Shown: positions 10,547-21,389, numbered from the stretch's first letter. The stretch: 64,000 nt of DNA from Bos javanicus (GCF_032452875.1 NC_083885.1:64835625-64899624), one strand, 5' to 3'. A program made the numbers and translations. The notes: generated from the letters alone by a model not told the origin.

Positions 10547-10780
10547 GAATTAGGAATTATGGAATTAGTCCTGGCTAAGTGGACTCCTGCAGTCCATGGG
10601 GTCCTAAGAGTCGGACACGACTGAGCGACTTCACTTTGACTTTTCACTTTCATGCACTAGAGAAGGAAATGGCAACCCACTCCAGCGTTCTTGCCTGGAG
10701 AATCCCAGGGACGGGGAGCCTGGTGGGCTGCTGTCTATGGGGTCGCACAGAGTCGGACACGACTGAAGTGACTTAGCAGC
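10547..10780 (+). repeat. Bov-A2-type SINE, sense, with 12-bp target duplication
   Basis: Two BovA units, the first 5'-truncated, ending TGAAGTGACTTAGCAGC. Perfect repeats AAGCAATCATTG flank the inserted segment at 10535-10546 and 10781-10792. The first 30 or so bases inside the repeats are not BovA. Confidence 0.85.
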
Positions 10781-10792
10781 AAGCAATCATTG

Positions 10793-11017
10793 CCCAGATG
10801 TGACTGAGGACAGCTCTCCAGACTGACTCATGTCTTTTGGGGATGAACCGTGGCTGGGCAAAGGGCAATTTTTATGTTGGTTTCATTGGGGTTCTGATGC
10901 TTCTTTTCTAAAATTGAAATATCAGAGGGGAGTCACCATTCCTGACCGCCTGAAAAGAGATGAGCAAATGAGTGGGGAAAAGAAGGGAAATTAAGAGAGT
11001 TTTTTTTTTTTTTTTTA
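10793..11017. other. Unassigned sequence
   Basis: No exon or known repeat. A T-run precedes the duplicated segment. Confidence 0.3.
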
Positions 11018-11159
11018 AGTTTCTGAAAACTCTCTGTTTCTGTTTTGAGATGTGTGTCTCTTCATGTCTCTTTCTTTTTTTTCTCTCTCTCTCTGAATTT
11101 TGATAATTATCTGCTACAAAAGTTGACCATCTTATTCCATTCCTTTCCTCTGTATATAC
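11018..11159. repeat. Local duplicated segment, copy A
   Basis: Shares an ordered set of words with 11466-11600 (TTCTGTTTTGA, CTCTCTCTGAATTTTG, TAATTATCTG, CCTCTGT). The copies are diverged and are separated by one SINE. Confidence 0.7.
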
Positions 11160-11465
11160 ATTTTAATTTATTTATTTGGCCTGTGCTGGGTCTTAGTCGC
11201 TGCCTGGGCTTTCTCTAGTTGCAGCGAGCGGGGCTACTCTCCACTGCAGTGCAGCGGCTTCTCACCGAGGTGCCTCTCTTGGTGCGGAGCCCAGCTCTGG
11301 GCACGTGGGCTCAGCAGTTGCAACACACAGGCCTAGAGCTCGGGCTCAGTAGTTGTGACACACGGACATCGCTGCACCGCAGTACATGGAATCTTCCCCG
11401 ACCAGGGATTGAACTGGGGTCCCTGTATTGCCAGGTGGATTCTTTAGCACTGAACCACCAGGGAA
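11160..11465 (-). repeat. CHR-1-type long tRNA-Glu SINE, antisense
   Basis: Starts with the TTTATTTATTTGGCC tail and passes through CTGTGCTGGGTCTTAGTCG and TAGTTGTGACACACGG to ACTGAACCACCAGGGAAGCC. Confidence 0.9.
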
Positions 11466-11600
11466 GCCTTCTGTGTTTCTGTTTTGACATGTATGGCTCT
11501 CTCCCTTTTGTCCCTTTGTCTCTCTCTCTGAATTTTGCTAATTATCTGATACACCAGCTCATCACCTTCCCCATTCCCCTCCTCTGTGTATATTTGACAT
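11466..11600. repeat. Local duplicated segment, copy B
   Basis: Second copy of the segment at 11018-11159, in the same orientation. A CHR-1 SINE lies exactly between the two. Confidence 0.7.
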
Positions 11601-11650
11601 GGGTGGTTACATACCCAGCATTTATTCTTCTCCCAACCAATTCTTCCTAA

Positions 11651-11961
11651 GGTGGCATTTATCACTCAGTCACATCGACTCTTTGTGACCCCAAGGACTA
11701 TACAGTCCATGGAATTCTCCAGGCCAGAATACTGGAGTGGGTAGCCTTTCCCTTCTCTGGGGCATCTTCCCAACCCAGGGATTGAACCCAAGTCTCCCAC
11801 ATTGCAGGCAGATTCTGTACCAGCTGAGCCACAAGAGAACCCCAAGAACACTGGAGTGGGTAGCCTATCCCTTCTCCAGGGGATCTTTCCCACCCAGGAA
11901 TTGAACCGGGGTCTCCTGCATTGTAGGTGGATTCTTTACCAACTGAGCTATCAGGGAAGCC
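11651..11961 (-). repeat. Two-headed Bov-tA-type SINE, antisense, with 11-bp target duplication
   Basis: Heads end near 11842 and 11960. Perfect direct repeats ATTCTTCCTAA lie at 11640-11650 and 11962-11972. Confidence 0.93.
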
Positions 11962-12120
11962 ATTCTTCCTAATAAAATTGTTCCAATTTTCCTTGTAACA
12001 ACCCTTCTGCAATCCAGCCCTCCTATTACAATTAAAGCTGATTTATCCCCAGTTTCAGGGTAATGATAATTGTTTTAGGATTGACCAACCCTTGACACAG
12101 TGAAATATCAGGTAGTACTT

Positions 12121-12765
12121 CATGGGAAATAGATGGGGAAACAGTGGAAACAGTGGCAGACTTTATTTTTGGGGGCTCCAAAATCACTGCAGATGGTGAT
12201 TGCAGCCATGAAATTAAGACACTTACTCCTTGGAAGGAAAGTTATGACCAACCTAGATAGCATATTCAAAAGCAGAGACATTACTTTGCCAACAAAAGTC
12301 CATCTAGTCAAGGCTATGGTTTTTCCAGTGGTCATGTATGGATGTGAGAGTTGAACTGTGAAGAAGGCTGAGTGCCGAAGAATTGATGCTTTTGAACTGT
12401 GGTGTTGGAGAAGACTCTTGAGAGTCCCTTGGACTGCAAGGAGATCCAACCAGTCCATTCTAAAGGAGATCAGTCCTGGGTGTTCATTGGAAGGACTGAT
12501 GCTAAAGCTGAAACTCCAGTACTTTGGCCACCTGATGGGAAGAGTTGACTCATTGGAAAAGACTCTGATGCTGGGAGGGATTGGGGGCAGGAGGAGAAGG
12601 GGACGACAGAGGATGAGATGGCTGGATGGCATCACCGACTCAATGGATGTGAGTTTGAGTGAACTCTGGGAGTTGGTGATGGACAGGGAGGCCTGGTGTG
12701 CTGCAGTTCATGGAGTCACAGAGTCGGACACGACTGAGCGACTGAACTGAACTGAACTGAACTGG
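12121..12765 (+). repeat. BovB LINE, 5'-truncated, sense
   Basis: Starts at the GGGAAATAGATGGGGAAACAG block and runs to the GAACT-repeat tail. The translation shows VMYGCES then a TGA, and a second open piece with RLLRVPWTARRSNQS and WLDGITDSMDVSLSE. It is not autonomous. Confidence 0.95.
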
Positions 12766-12809
12766 TTAAATATATCACTGTATCTGTAACTGAAAGTGGG
12801 TTCTGGCTG

Positions 12810-13440
12810 CTCAAAACTCAAAGGCCACTAAAGAGGCCAGGTTGATGGAAAGGAAAATTTGTTTTATTTTAGATGCTGGCAACTGGTGGGGGGGTTGAAC
12901 TCCCTCTGCCCTCCCCTCCCCCCCAGCTGACAATCAGGGGCCAAGAGCAGTTATAGACAGAGGGAGAAACAGCAGAAACAGTCGGACTATGCAGGAACAG
13001 CACAGTCAGCTCGGACAGTCACCTTGAAGTTGGTCATCAGTGGTCTGACCAGCGTTGTCTTCATTGCTTTAGGTACAATTCATCTTCAGTTCCAGGGTTT
13101 GTTCCCATCTCTTTGAGACCAGTTCTCAGAATTGTGGCAGCTTATGTCATGGCTACAGTTTGGTCATCATCTGGTGGGGGTTTCAGTATCTACAAGACAG
13201 CTCATAGGATATAGCTCAGAATATTATCTATCGTCCTTGAGAAGGAACTAAAGGTCCTTGACTCTACTTATTGACTAAACTATTACTATTTGATCTCCTT
13301 TGACTGTTTTCCTTTGCTTCTGCATTTTCTCACTTCTCTGATTAAACTTATTCTTTGGCTAAAATTTTTCCACAGCCTAAAGGCAGGCTGAGGACATGGG
13401 AGGCAAGAACCATACGGTCCTCCTCCACTTCACATGAAGA
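12810..13440 (-). repeat. LTR-like element, probably antisense
   Basis: It shares long ordered similarity with 46484-48400: GGTCTGACCAG, CATCTTCAGTTCCAGGGT, TCTCAGAATTGTG, TTTGACTGTTTTCCTTTG and CTCTGATTAAA. A reversed polyadenylation word (TTTTATTTTAG) near 12860 suggests a minus-strand LTR. The family is not named with confidence, and no retroviral gene remains next to it. Confidence 0.55.
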
Positions 13441-13954
13441 ATAGTAAAAAACCCAGATGGGAGAATGCTGGTAAACCGATTTGCCCAATAATCAGTGGTG
13501 CTTAGAACAAAGACAGCATTAAGGTAAGAAGAAAACGTTGGCATGTAAAAGAGAAAAGCCAGGGACAGGACTGTGAAGTCATTGAATGAAGAGGCTAGAT
13601 TTTTGTTCCAGTAAAAGTACAGAACTGCCTCTTACAAATGGGAAGTTGTATAGATCTGCAAATAACTGCTCTAAGGACATGTTTAGAGGCCCGATCCTAA
13701 GCCTCCTCTTCTCCCTGGCTATAAAACTCAGGTTTAATTGGTTAGTTGACTTCATTCTGCGTGATCATGATATGATAAATAAAATTAAATGCCACAGGAA
13801 AGAAAACTCAGAACCAGATATAGAAATCCCCCTTGGCTTACCTAAATTCAGCAGCATGACATTAGTTATCCAGCTTTTAAGCCATCCTTCATCACCCGCC
13901 CCTCCTAATAGCCCCCCAAAAGAGCTTATATTTTTTTTAACGTTCTTTTTTCTT
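13441..13954. other. Unassigned sequence
   Basis: Contains a chance 149-codon open stretch (13586-14035) that runs into the next SINE and shows no recognisable domain. No gene is supported. Confidence 0.35.
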
Positions 13955-14140
13955 TTAAAAGTTTTTATTTGTTTACTTTTGCCTGTGCTGGGTCTTCATT
14001 GCAGTGTACGGGCTTCTCATTGTGGTGGCTTCTAGAGCATGGACTCAGTTGCTCCACAGCACGTGAGATCTTCCAAGATGGGGGATTGAACCTGTGTCCG
14101 ATAAGTGGATTCTTATCCACTGCACCACCAGGAAAATCCA
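13955..14140 (-). repeat. CHR-1-type SINE, antisense, internally shortened
   Basis: TTTGCCTGTGCTGGGTCTTC to TGCACCACCAGGAAAATCC, with the central region shortened. Confidence 0.85.
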
Positions 14141-14179
14141 AAATTGAATTCTGAATCTATGTCTTTTGGAGAACTGCCA

Positions 14180-14374
14180 GGCTTCCATGCTAACTCGCTC
14201 GGTCACGTCCAACTTGTTATGGCTCCTCTGTCCTTGGGATTTCCCAGGCAAGAATACTGGAGTGGGTTGCCATGCCCTCCAGGGGATATTCCCGACCCAG
14301 GGCTCGAACCCACGTCTCCTTCAGCTCCTGCACTGCAGGCAGGTTCTTTACCACTGAGCCATCAGGGAAGCCCA
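14180..14374 (-). repeat. Bov-tA SINE, antisense, with 10-bp target duplication
   Basis: Full head and body, flanked by AGAACTGCCA at 14170-14179 and 14375-14384. It sits about 150 bp upstream of the USP29 coding-exon acceptor. Confidence 0.9.
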
Positions 14375-14502
14375 AGAACTGCCATAGCTTTAGCATGTAA
14401 GTAGTCCCCCCAAAGTGTCTTTTAGCTAAGCCTAAGAAGAACACAGAATGAATTTTATTACATAGGGTTTTCCACTACTGAGAATACATTCTAGATTAAA
14501 GT

Positions 14503-14527
14503 GTGTGTGTGTCCTTTTTTTCTTCAG
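14503..14527 (+). other. USP29: Splice acceptor of the USP29 coding exon
   Basis: A GT run followed by CCTTTTTTTCTTCAG ends at 14527, about 30 bp upstream of the ATG that matches the USP29 start. USP29 is known to have its whole coding region in one last exon behind untranslated exons, which fits. Confidence 0.6.
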
Positions 14528-16505
14528 GTTACATAAGTTTTCCTTGCAAAGAAGAGGATGAATCCTCTAAAGATACACGGCTTTGTTTGCATTTGGAGCA
14601 AGAGAGAGAAGCTCTCGTGGAAACAGTGGAAGGAGAGAAGGAAATTAGCCTGGCAGTCATCTTCAACTCTGAAGGATTTATCCGGGTTTTTCAGCTCAGC
14701 AACAATATTACAAATGTGGTCCTTACACACTGTGGAAAGAGACAAAGCTGTCTGCCTTTAACTCTGCAAAACAACAGCTGCTTGCTCATTAACAAATTAT
14801 CCTACAGGGACCTGAACAGTTGAAGGCCTTTCTGGACTCAGTCTGTCAAAACAAATCCCAGCCACCCATGAAACACAATCGTGATTGGGGTGTTTTTGGT
14901 GGGAGGAACACACAGAAGGAAACTCCATCTCACCAAGTCCGTGACACGCCCTGCGATGCACCCTTTAATACAGAAAAAGCAAATGAAACTCTTGTTCAAG
15001 TCACCAGCTCTTGCCAGAACAGGACTCTTAGAAAATCAAGGAACAAAGCGGGAAGAAATGCTATCACCTGGTCGAGAGATGAATGAAGGGTCTCTGAAAG
15101 AAAGTGACGCTGAACTAAACGGAAATTGAAGACCGATTCCTTTGAGTATGCAGAAAGTAACAAGGATGAACTGTTGCATTCAGAAGGTCAAGAAAAACAG
15201 AAATTCAACCTGTGGATCTACATGCAAGACCATCTCTACTGAAAATGCCAATCTAGCTCAGACTGTTGTCTCAATCCAGGCTCTCTCTTGCAAAACAGGT
15301 TTGGAGTTTCCATCAGAACAAATTTATAGCCATGACGACCTACGATGGGATGACCTTGACACTCACCCAGAATTCTGGCAAGGGTTCCCCAACCTGGGGA
15401 ACATGTGTTACATGAATGCAGTTTTGCAGTCACTGTTTGTGATTCCCTCATTTGCTGATGACTTACTCACGAAGGGCATATCGTAGGAGGAAATTCCCTT
15501 TGTTGCTTTTATCACGTGCCTGACCCAGCTACTTGCTTTAAAAGATATTTGTGACCTGGAGGGCAAGAAAAAGCTACTTGTCAATATCAAAAAATGCTAT
15601 TTCAGCCGTCGCAGAGACTTTCTCCAGCAAGGTGCAGTACGACACTTATGAGTTTTTAGGATACTGTTTAGAGCAGCTGAAAGAAGACATGGAAAAATTA
15701 ACCACCACTTTGAAGACTGAGAGGAAACCGGGGATGGAAATTCATCTTCGCAGATGTATGTGGATAATGCTGCCTGCCAGACATTTGTTTGTCCCGTTGT
15801 GGCTAACTTTTGAATGGCAGCGCTCCATTATCTGTAAAGCCTGTGGACAGGTCGTTCTCAAGACAGAGCCAAGTCATTATCTTTCTATCAACCTTCCCCA
15901 AGAAACGAAACGACAACCGTCCTCTATTCAGAATTCTTTTGATCTTTTCTTTAGGGCAGAAGACCTTGAGTATAGCTGTAATGAATGCACCCACGAGACA
16001 TCTGTTGCAATGCACAAATTCAGTAAGCTTCCCAGGGTGCTCATCGTCCATCTGAAACGCTATAGCTTTAATGATGCTTGGTTGCTAGTGAAGGATAACC
16101 AACCAGTTGCTGTTCCTAAAGTTTTAAACTCATCTTCTCATTGCAGTGAGAGCACCAAGTCACCTTTTCCTACACCAGTAACACACCTCCCGGGGACTCC
16201 AAAATGCTAGAAGTCTTCGAGAGAAGGTTCCTGAGATCCTTGCCCCATCGTCATCTTCAAAGAAGCTCATCCGTGTCATCAGCCATCTCGGGAGCCCCCC
16301 AGATTCAGGCCATCACATCAGCGATGTTTACGACTTTCAGAAGCAGGCCTGGTTCATGTACCATGACCTACTCGTATCAGAAATGCAAGAGTCCGTGATG
16401 CAGGAGGCTAGGCTTCACACTGGGTATATCTTCTTTTATGTGCACGATGAGATCTTTCAGGCGCTGTTGAGAAAGGCAAGGAATTATCACTTAGAGTGCA
16501 GATAA
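14528..16505 (+). pseudogene. USP29: USP29 coding exon, degraded (ubiquitin-specific peptidase 29)
   Basis: This is the relic of a ubiquitin-specific cysteine protease of the USP26/29/37 group. The start (MNPLKIHGFVCIWS, ATG at 14558) and the following pleckstrin-like N-terminal piece (FQLSNNITNVVL) can be read, then the Cys box GNMCYMNAVLQSL near 15400 with the catalytic Cys kept but the preceding Thr changed to Met. The usual QNDAHEF-type box is QYDTYEF (near 15640). Zinc-binding CKACG and CNEC pairs survive, and the His box SGHHISDVYDF near 16300 keeps its His and Asp. The frame changes near 14610, 14810, 14970, 15118, 15200, 15590 and after 16200, with a compensated pair near 15733 and 15812. 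A Trp codon has become TAG at 15484. Roughly 0.8 kb is missing near 16200-16260 compared with the human coding region of about 922 codons. No full-length enzyme can be made. Transcription as a non-coding RNA remains possible. Neighbours ZIM3 and DUXA support orthology over a stray retrocopy. Confidence 0.93.
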
Positions 16506-16537
16506 GGGAGATCCCTCAAGAGGCATAAGATGACTCT

Positions 16538-16908
16538 GGACTTCACTGGTGGCTCAGTGGATAAGAATCTGCCTGCCAGTGCAGGGGACACAAGTTTGAT
16601 TCCTAGTCCAGAAGATCCCTCATGCTGCAAAGCAGCTACGCCCGTGCGCCACAACTACTGAGCCTATGTTCTAGAGCCTGGGAGCTGCAACTGCTGATGC
16701 TCAAGCGTCTAGTGGCCATGCTCCACGGCTAGAGAAGCCACCGCAATGAGAAGGCTGCTCCCTGCAGCTGGAGAGGAGCCCCTGCTCACCGCAACGAGAG
16801 AAAGCCTGCTCACCACAACGAAGACCCAGAGCAACCGAAAAGTAAAAATAAACAAAAATTTTAAAAAGAAAGAGGTTTAACTTAAAAAAAAAAAAAAAGG
16901 AAAGAAAG
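16538..16908 (+). repeat. CHR-1-type SINE, sense, with 10-bp target duplication
   Basis: Full-length, from CTTCACTGGTGGCTCAGTGG to GAAGACCCAGAGCAACCG and an A-rich tail. Repeats AGATGACTCT lie at 16528-16537 and 16909-16918. It sits 30 bp after the USP29 stop, in the old 3' UTR. Confidence 0.92.
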
Positions 16909-16918
16909 AGATGACTCT

Positions 16919-17843
16919 CGCACAAATCTGCTTGCCTGCTTCACCCAGTCCCTCTTCCTCCGTGGAAGGAAGATTCTGAACTTTACCCAGAGATGAGAAG
17001 ACAAGGAGCTTGAGGGTGAAGTTCAAACAGAAACTTCTCATGGGAAATAAGCATGCTAACTCTGCAGCAGACCCCGAAGCTCAAATTGAGATGGGTCGTC
17101 CTAGCCTGTAAGATTGGAAAGTCGCTTTTTGTGTTAATGGGGTGGTTTTCAAAATGTTGGTCCTGCAGCAGCAGCAGGAGCAGGAGGCTGGTTAGAAATG
17201 AACCATCCTGGATCCCGTTTCAGACCAACTGATTCAGAAACTGGGGGCGCGACTCAGTAATTGACAGAGATCTGGTGTTCCAGGAAATACAAGAGCTGCT
17301 GATTTCCTATGAAGAGTATCTCCATATGTTTCACTAGTGTCTATATGAGTTCTTTGTTTTATGTAAAGGATTTTTTGTTTTGTTTTATGTAAAGGATTTT
17401 AATTGTGTGTTTTCAAGTTCCTCACATGCATGCATACCTTTCCGTTGTAAATGTGTTAAAATAAAAGCCCAACCAATACATGTATCATTGACTGGGCTTC
17501 ACAAAGTTTTGTGACTGATTACGGGTAAAATTTGCTATTTTACAATACGATCAACTGTATTTTTACATTCTTCCAGGAATTGCAGGGAAATAATGGGAAA
17601 TTGAGTATATTAAAAAATTTTATGAGGTTGATTTTGAAAATTCAAAAGCATCTTAAAATGTTGCTGAAGTTATTAATATGAATAAGACTATAAATATTCA
17701 TACATGCATAACATAACCTAGTAGCCAAGGCTTAAACAGTCTTACAGTACTGAGTGTCAGTAGGTCATAGGAGTAAGGGTGTGAAAGTTGAGAGGATTTT
17801 GTGAGTACAAAGAGATAACGTCCTGGTGAGGAAAAAAAGAACT
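16919..17843. other. Probable old USP29 3'-UTR and flank
   Basis: No exon or interspersed repeat was recognised. A consensus AATAAA at 17460-17465 is a candidate USP29 polyadenylation signal, about 950 bp after the stop including one inserted SINE. An imperfect duplication of TTTGTTTTATGTAAAGGATT occurs at about 17350-17400. Confidence 0.4.
17460..17465 (+). terminator. Candidate polyadenylation signal for the USP29 transcript
   Basis: AATAAA in a unique context downstream of the USP29 relic. Use cannot be shown from sequence alone. Confidence 0.35.
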
Positions 17844-17853
17844 AATCCTGGTG

Positions 17854-17960
17854 GGAAATTCCCTGGGGTTCCAGTGGTTAGGACCTAGGGCTTTAACTGC
17901 AGGGGCCCAGGTTCAATCCCTAGTTGGGGAACTAAAACAAAAAAAAAAAAAGGAAAAAAA
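17854..17960 (+). repeat. CHR-2-type SINE, sense, with 10-bp target duplication
   Basis: GGGGTTCCAGTGGTTAGGAC to GTTGGGGAACTAAAAC plus A-tail, flanked by AATCCTGGTG at 17844-17853 and 17961-17970. Confidence 0.9.
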
Positions 17961-17970
17961 AATCCTGGTG

Positions 17971-18479
17971 ATGTATAAAATATAGGACAAGTTTACACAG
18001 TTAGATGCAGGAAAGAGGAGGTGGGAGGAAGCAAACAGAACTATGCACAAGGTTTTTAAAAGTATTATTTTTAGCATTTAAGGGGGAAAGACAGAAAGTA
18101 CTGTATAAAAAAGAAACACATTTTTTTAATTTAAAAAAGAATTAAAAATAAAGGAATTTTAAAACAAGAAACAGAAACATGTCAATAATTCCACTATTAG
18201 TATTTTTGTGTTCTCTTCCAATCCTACATATGTAACTATGAAATATAAATTTGTTTACGCATAAAGTCCAAAATAATGTGCTTGTCCATGTGTTACTTCA
18301 CCTACTTTGCTCTCTCTACTTCTCACATGTGTGTTTGACCTTCTTGGGCATCACTGAAGGGCAGGGAAAGCAATAAAAGCAATAACTCTATAAGCCTACT
18401 CAGGCTTAAAACTGAGAGGGTAACAGGTAGGAAGGCCAGGGGTCTCCAAACAGAGGAAATAGGCTGCAAATGTCAGACA
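17971..18479. other. AT-rich unassigned sequence
   Basis: No exon or known repeat was recognised. The upstream edge of the following LTR could lie inside it. Confidence 0.3.
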
Positions 18480-19165
18480 TTTTTCTCTCTCTTAAGCGGC
18501 AGGAGGAAACAAACTAGAGATATTTTTTTCTTCTCTATACAAATTTAAAAGGAGGTTTCTCTTAAAATACTGGGTTGCCATAATGACACCTGGTTTCACC
18601 TGAAGTTAACTATTCTCAAACCTTGAGTTAACCAATGCATTTTTCTTATGGAAATATTTGTCTTAAGCTATGTTAATGTACCATGCATTTACCCCAGACT
18701 CTGTCTTCAAGTCGGTTAGCCTAATGGCTCAGAACCCACTTGACAAACCAGTATGTTATCCTCAGATACTGTTCCCCTAATCTATGTAAACGAAGCTATT
18801 TGTATGGTAATCTGCCCTTCTACAAGATTCAAGACAACCATTTTATGGCCCAGGATGAATCATCTGGTGCCAAGATTATCCCAAAATGCATCTTATGGAT
18901 GGGGGGGCCTGGTGCCATTCTGAGTTTTAAGACATTCCTCACTGCTAGTGACTATATAACATCCAGCTGAAGACTAGCAGGGGGGTACTCTTTCTGCCCC
19001 CTTCTGAGGCCTATGTCAGAAGCTTTCTCTATCTCCTTTATACTTTAATAAAACTTTATTACACAAAAGTTCTGAATGATCAAGCCTCATCTCTGGCCCC
19101 AGATTGAATTCTTTTCCTCTGGAGGCCAAGAATCCTGGCGTCTTTTCGTTCAGCAACAACCTTTC
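18480..19165 (+). mobile_element. Solitary endogenous-retrovirus LTR, sense
   Basis: The layout is U3-R-U5. A TATATAA box is at 18953-18959, a probable start of R at the G-run near 18980, and an AATAAA signal at 19047-19052. The U5-like end contains CAAGCCTCATCTCTGGC and GCGTCTTTTCGTTCAGC. No internal retroviral gene is adjacent, so it is a solo LTR. The upstream edge is uncertain. A copy of its R region alone lies at 38973-39049. Confidence 0.8.
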
Positions 19166-19185
19166 AGCATGTTGTAAAGCCCTTT

Positions 19186-19228
19186 AAAAAGTAACAGCCA
19201 AAAAAAAAAAAAAAAAAGTAACAGCCAA
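19186..19228 (+). mobile_element. Poly(A)-only retro-insertion with target duplication
   Basis: AAAAAGTAACAGCCA occurs at 19186-19200 and again ending at 19227, with only an A-run between. This is what target-primed reverse transcription leaves when little more than a poly(A) tail is copied. Confidence 0.65.
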
Positions 19229-19782
19229 GTTTTGTGAATGGAAATGTAGGGCTCAAGTCATATTCTGCTTTCAAAGTCATAACAAGTACAGATGAATTAA
19301 AATGAAAAAATAAAACAAGTAACTCTAAAACCCATTGCATTTACAGATGCCATGAGAAGGAAGGCCATCAATTCCAAGGTCAAAGTCTCCTTCACACCAC
19401 GATAGCCCCACTGACTCGTGAAGCCAAAGGTGGAGTCACACATGCTGATTTACGTAAACCAACCTTGACGGCAGTGAGTTTAAAGAAAACTACTGGGCTT
19501 CGTGGATACAGAGATCTGCAACATCCGACGATTCCCCGGATGCTTGCTTTTCATTTAACCCCTTTATACATAATGTAATTTCCTCTCTCATGTCCTCACC
19601 CATGACTTCACAAGGTCTCCTAGCTTCCCTCCCAGATCTTCCCTCCACATCCACATCCTCCGTTCCTTTGCCTCCAGTTATCTTTGCCTTCTTTCGCATT
19701 TCTTTTCTTCTCCCTCAGGGCACTGTCAAGCCTAAAGAAAGCTCAATATCCGAAAAAGAAAGTCGTGGTAAGCAATCATCTT
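19229..19782. other. Unassigned sequence
   Basis: No exon or familiar repeat was recognised. Pyrimidine-rich around 19590-19720. Confidence 0.3.
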
Positions 19783-20212
19783 TTATTTATTTGTTGACAT
19801 ACAATGTTGGGTTCATTTCTGCTCAAGTGAAGTGATTCAGTCATACACACATGCAGTCTTTTTCATATTCTTCTCCATTATGGTTTATCCCAGGGTATTA
19901 AACATAGTTCCCTGTGCTCCGCAGTAGGAGCTTGTGGTTTATCCATCCTATATAGAACCGTTTGCATCTGCTAATCTGAAACTCCCAGTCTACCCCTCTC
20001 CCACCCCTCATCCCCCAGGGCAACCACAAGTCTGTTCTCTGTGTCTGTGAGTCTGGTTTTGTTTCACAGATATGTTTGTTTGTGTCATATTGTAGATTAC
20101 ACAAGTAAGTGATACATGATATTTTCTTTCTCTAACTCATTTCACTTTGTATGATAATCTCTAGGTCTATCTGGATCTCTGCAAATGGCATTATTTCACT
20201 TTTTTTTATGGC
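19783..20212 (-). repeat. L1 3' end, antisense, part 1
   Basis: Antisense L1 3' UTR (TTCCCTGTGCTCCGCAGTAG, CCCCCAGGGCAACCACAAG) running into the ORF2 tail. It breaks at 20213, where a BovB fragment is inserted, and resumes at 20317. Confidence 0.9.
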
Positions 20213-20316
20213 TGAGCAAACTCCGGGAGTTGGCGATGGACAGGGAAGCCTGGCGTGCTGCAGTCCACTCTTTGCTGGGGTCACAAAGAGTCGGACACGA
20301 CGGAGCGACTGAACTG
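20213..20316 (+). repeat. Short BovB 3' end inserted in L1
   Basis: About 100 bp of BovB 3' end (CTCCGGGAGTTGGCGATGG to GAGCGACTGAACTGA). The L1 words GGCTGA and ATATTCCATAG on either side join up when it is removed. Confidence 0.9.
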
Positions 20317-20632
20317 AATATTCCATAGTATATATGAACCACATCTTGATCCATGTATCTGGTGACGGACATCTAGTTTGCTTCCATGTCTTGGCTGTTG
20401 TCAGTAGTGCTGTTGTGAACATAGGGGTGCATGTATCTTTTCAAATTATAGTTTTGTCTGACTATATGCCCAGGAGTGGGATTGCTGGATCATATAGCAG
20501 CTCTATGTTTAATTTCCTCAGGAATCTCCGTACTCTTTTCTATAGTGGCTGTACCAATTTACACTCCCACAAACAGTGTAGGAGGGTTTCCTTTTCTCCA
20601 CACTCTTTTCAGCGTTTGTTATTTGTAGGGGT
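20317..20632 (-). repeat. L1 ORF2 C-terminal region, antisense, part 2
   Basis: ATATTCCATAGTATATATG, CTTGGCTGTTGTCAGTAG, GGAGTGGGATTGCTGGATC and ACTCCCACAAACAGTG are the antisense of the conserved L1 ORF2 tail. Confidence 0.9.
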
Positions 20633-20741
20633 TTTTTTTTTTTTTTTGAGGGGACACCTCATGGCAGGTGGGATATTAGTTCCCCAACCAGGGATCGAAC
20701 TTGTACCCCCTGCTGCGGAAGCTGGACCACCAGGGAGGTCC
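20633..20741 (-). repeat. CHR-2-type SINE, antisense
   Basis: CATGGCAGGTGGGATATTAG, CCAACCAGGGATCGAACTTG, ACCACCAGGGAGGTCCCC. Confidence 0.85.
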
Positions 20742-21093
20742 CCAAGGCAAGAACTGTAAATGCAGGTACAAAGTTTATTATTAGAGACATAGCACAGCAA
20801 CAGGTGGGAGAGTACACAGAGAAACATTTTGTGTAGCTAAGGCAGAACCAAGGCAGAGATGCACACCCAGAGAGAAAGGATGTGGTGTTCTAGAGAGGAG
20901 GAGTGCGGTATGAGGCAGTTAGGTCGTTTATATAGGACAGGTCTTCTGGGTCTTTGTTTACCTTTACCCAATGATCTGACTCTTTTTCCACACTTGACCT
21001 ACCCCAGGACCCTACCCTGGGGTGCACATGCACCCTTCAGCTGAGATGGATCTCAAAGTGAAGGCTTCTTGGAGAAGCAAGACCCATTATTCA
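20742..21093 (-). repeat. LTR-like element, antisense, promoter-proximal half
   Basis: On the minus strand a TATATAAA box (20927-20934) is followed about 155 bp later by AATAAA (20774-20779), the spacing of an LTR promoter and polyadenylation signal. The sequence probably resumes at 21715-22060 beyond two BovB insertions. The family is not identified. Confidence 0.5.
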
Positions 21094-21300
21094 ATATTGT
21101 GTGTGTTCAATCACTAAGTCCTGAGTCTTTGCAACCTCATGGGCTGCAGCATGCCAGGCCTCCCTCTCCATCACCATCTCCCAGAGTTTGCTCAAACCCA
21201 TGTCCATTGAGTTGGTGATGCCATCCAACCACTTCATCCTCTGTTGTCCCCTTCTCCTCCTGCCCTCAATCTTTCCCAGCATCAGGGTCTTTTCCAGAGT
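21094..21300 (-). repeat. BovB 3' end, antisense arm of an inverted pair
   Basis: From CAATCACTAAGTCCTGAG to CAGCATCAGGGTCTTTTCC in antisense. A sense BovB covering much of the same part follows at 21390. Confidence 0.9.
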
Positions 21301-21389
21301 TGGTTCTTCGTCCCAGGTGCCCAAAGGCTCATTACGGCCTGGCAATATCCTCTGATTTTTTGACCCCATGAAGGCTTTTGCACATGTGT

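Noticed and set aside
13586..14035. A 149-codon open frame upstream of USP29
   Set aside because: No domain, no splice support, and its end reads through SINE sequence.
15142..15486. The Cys-box segment of USP29 as a short functional protein
   Set aside because: It starts mid-gene after a frame change, ends at a nonsense codon and lacks the His box, so it cannot be a protease.
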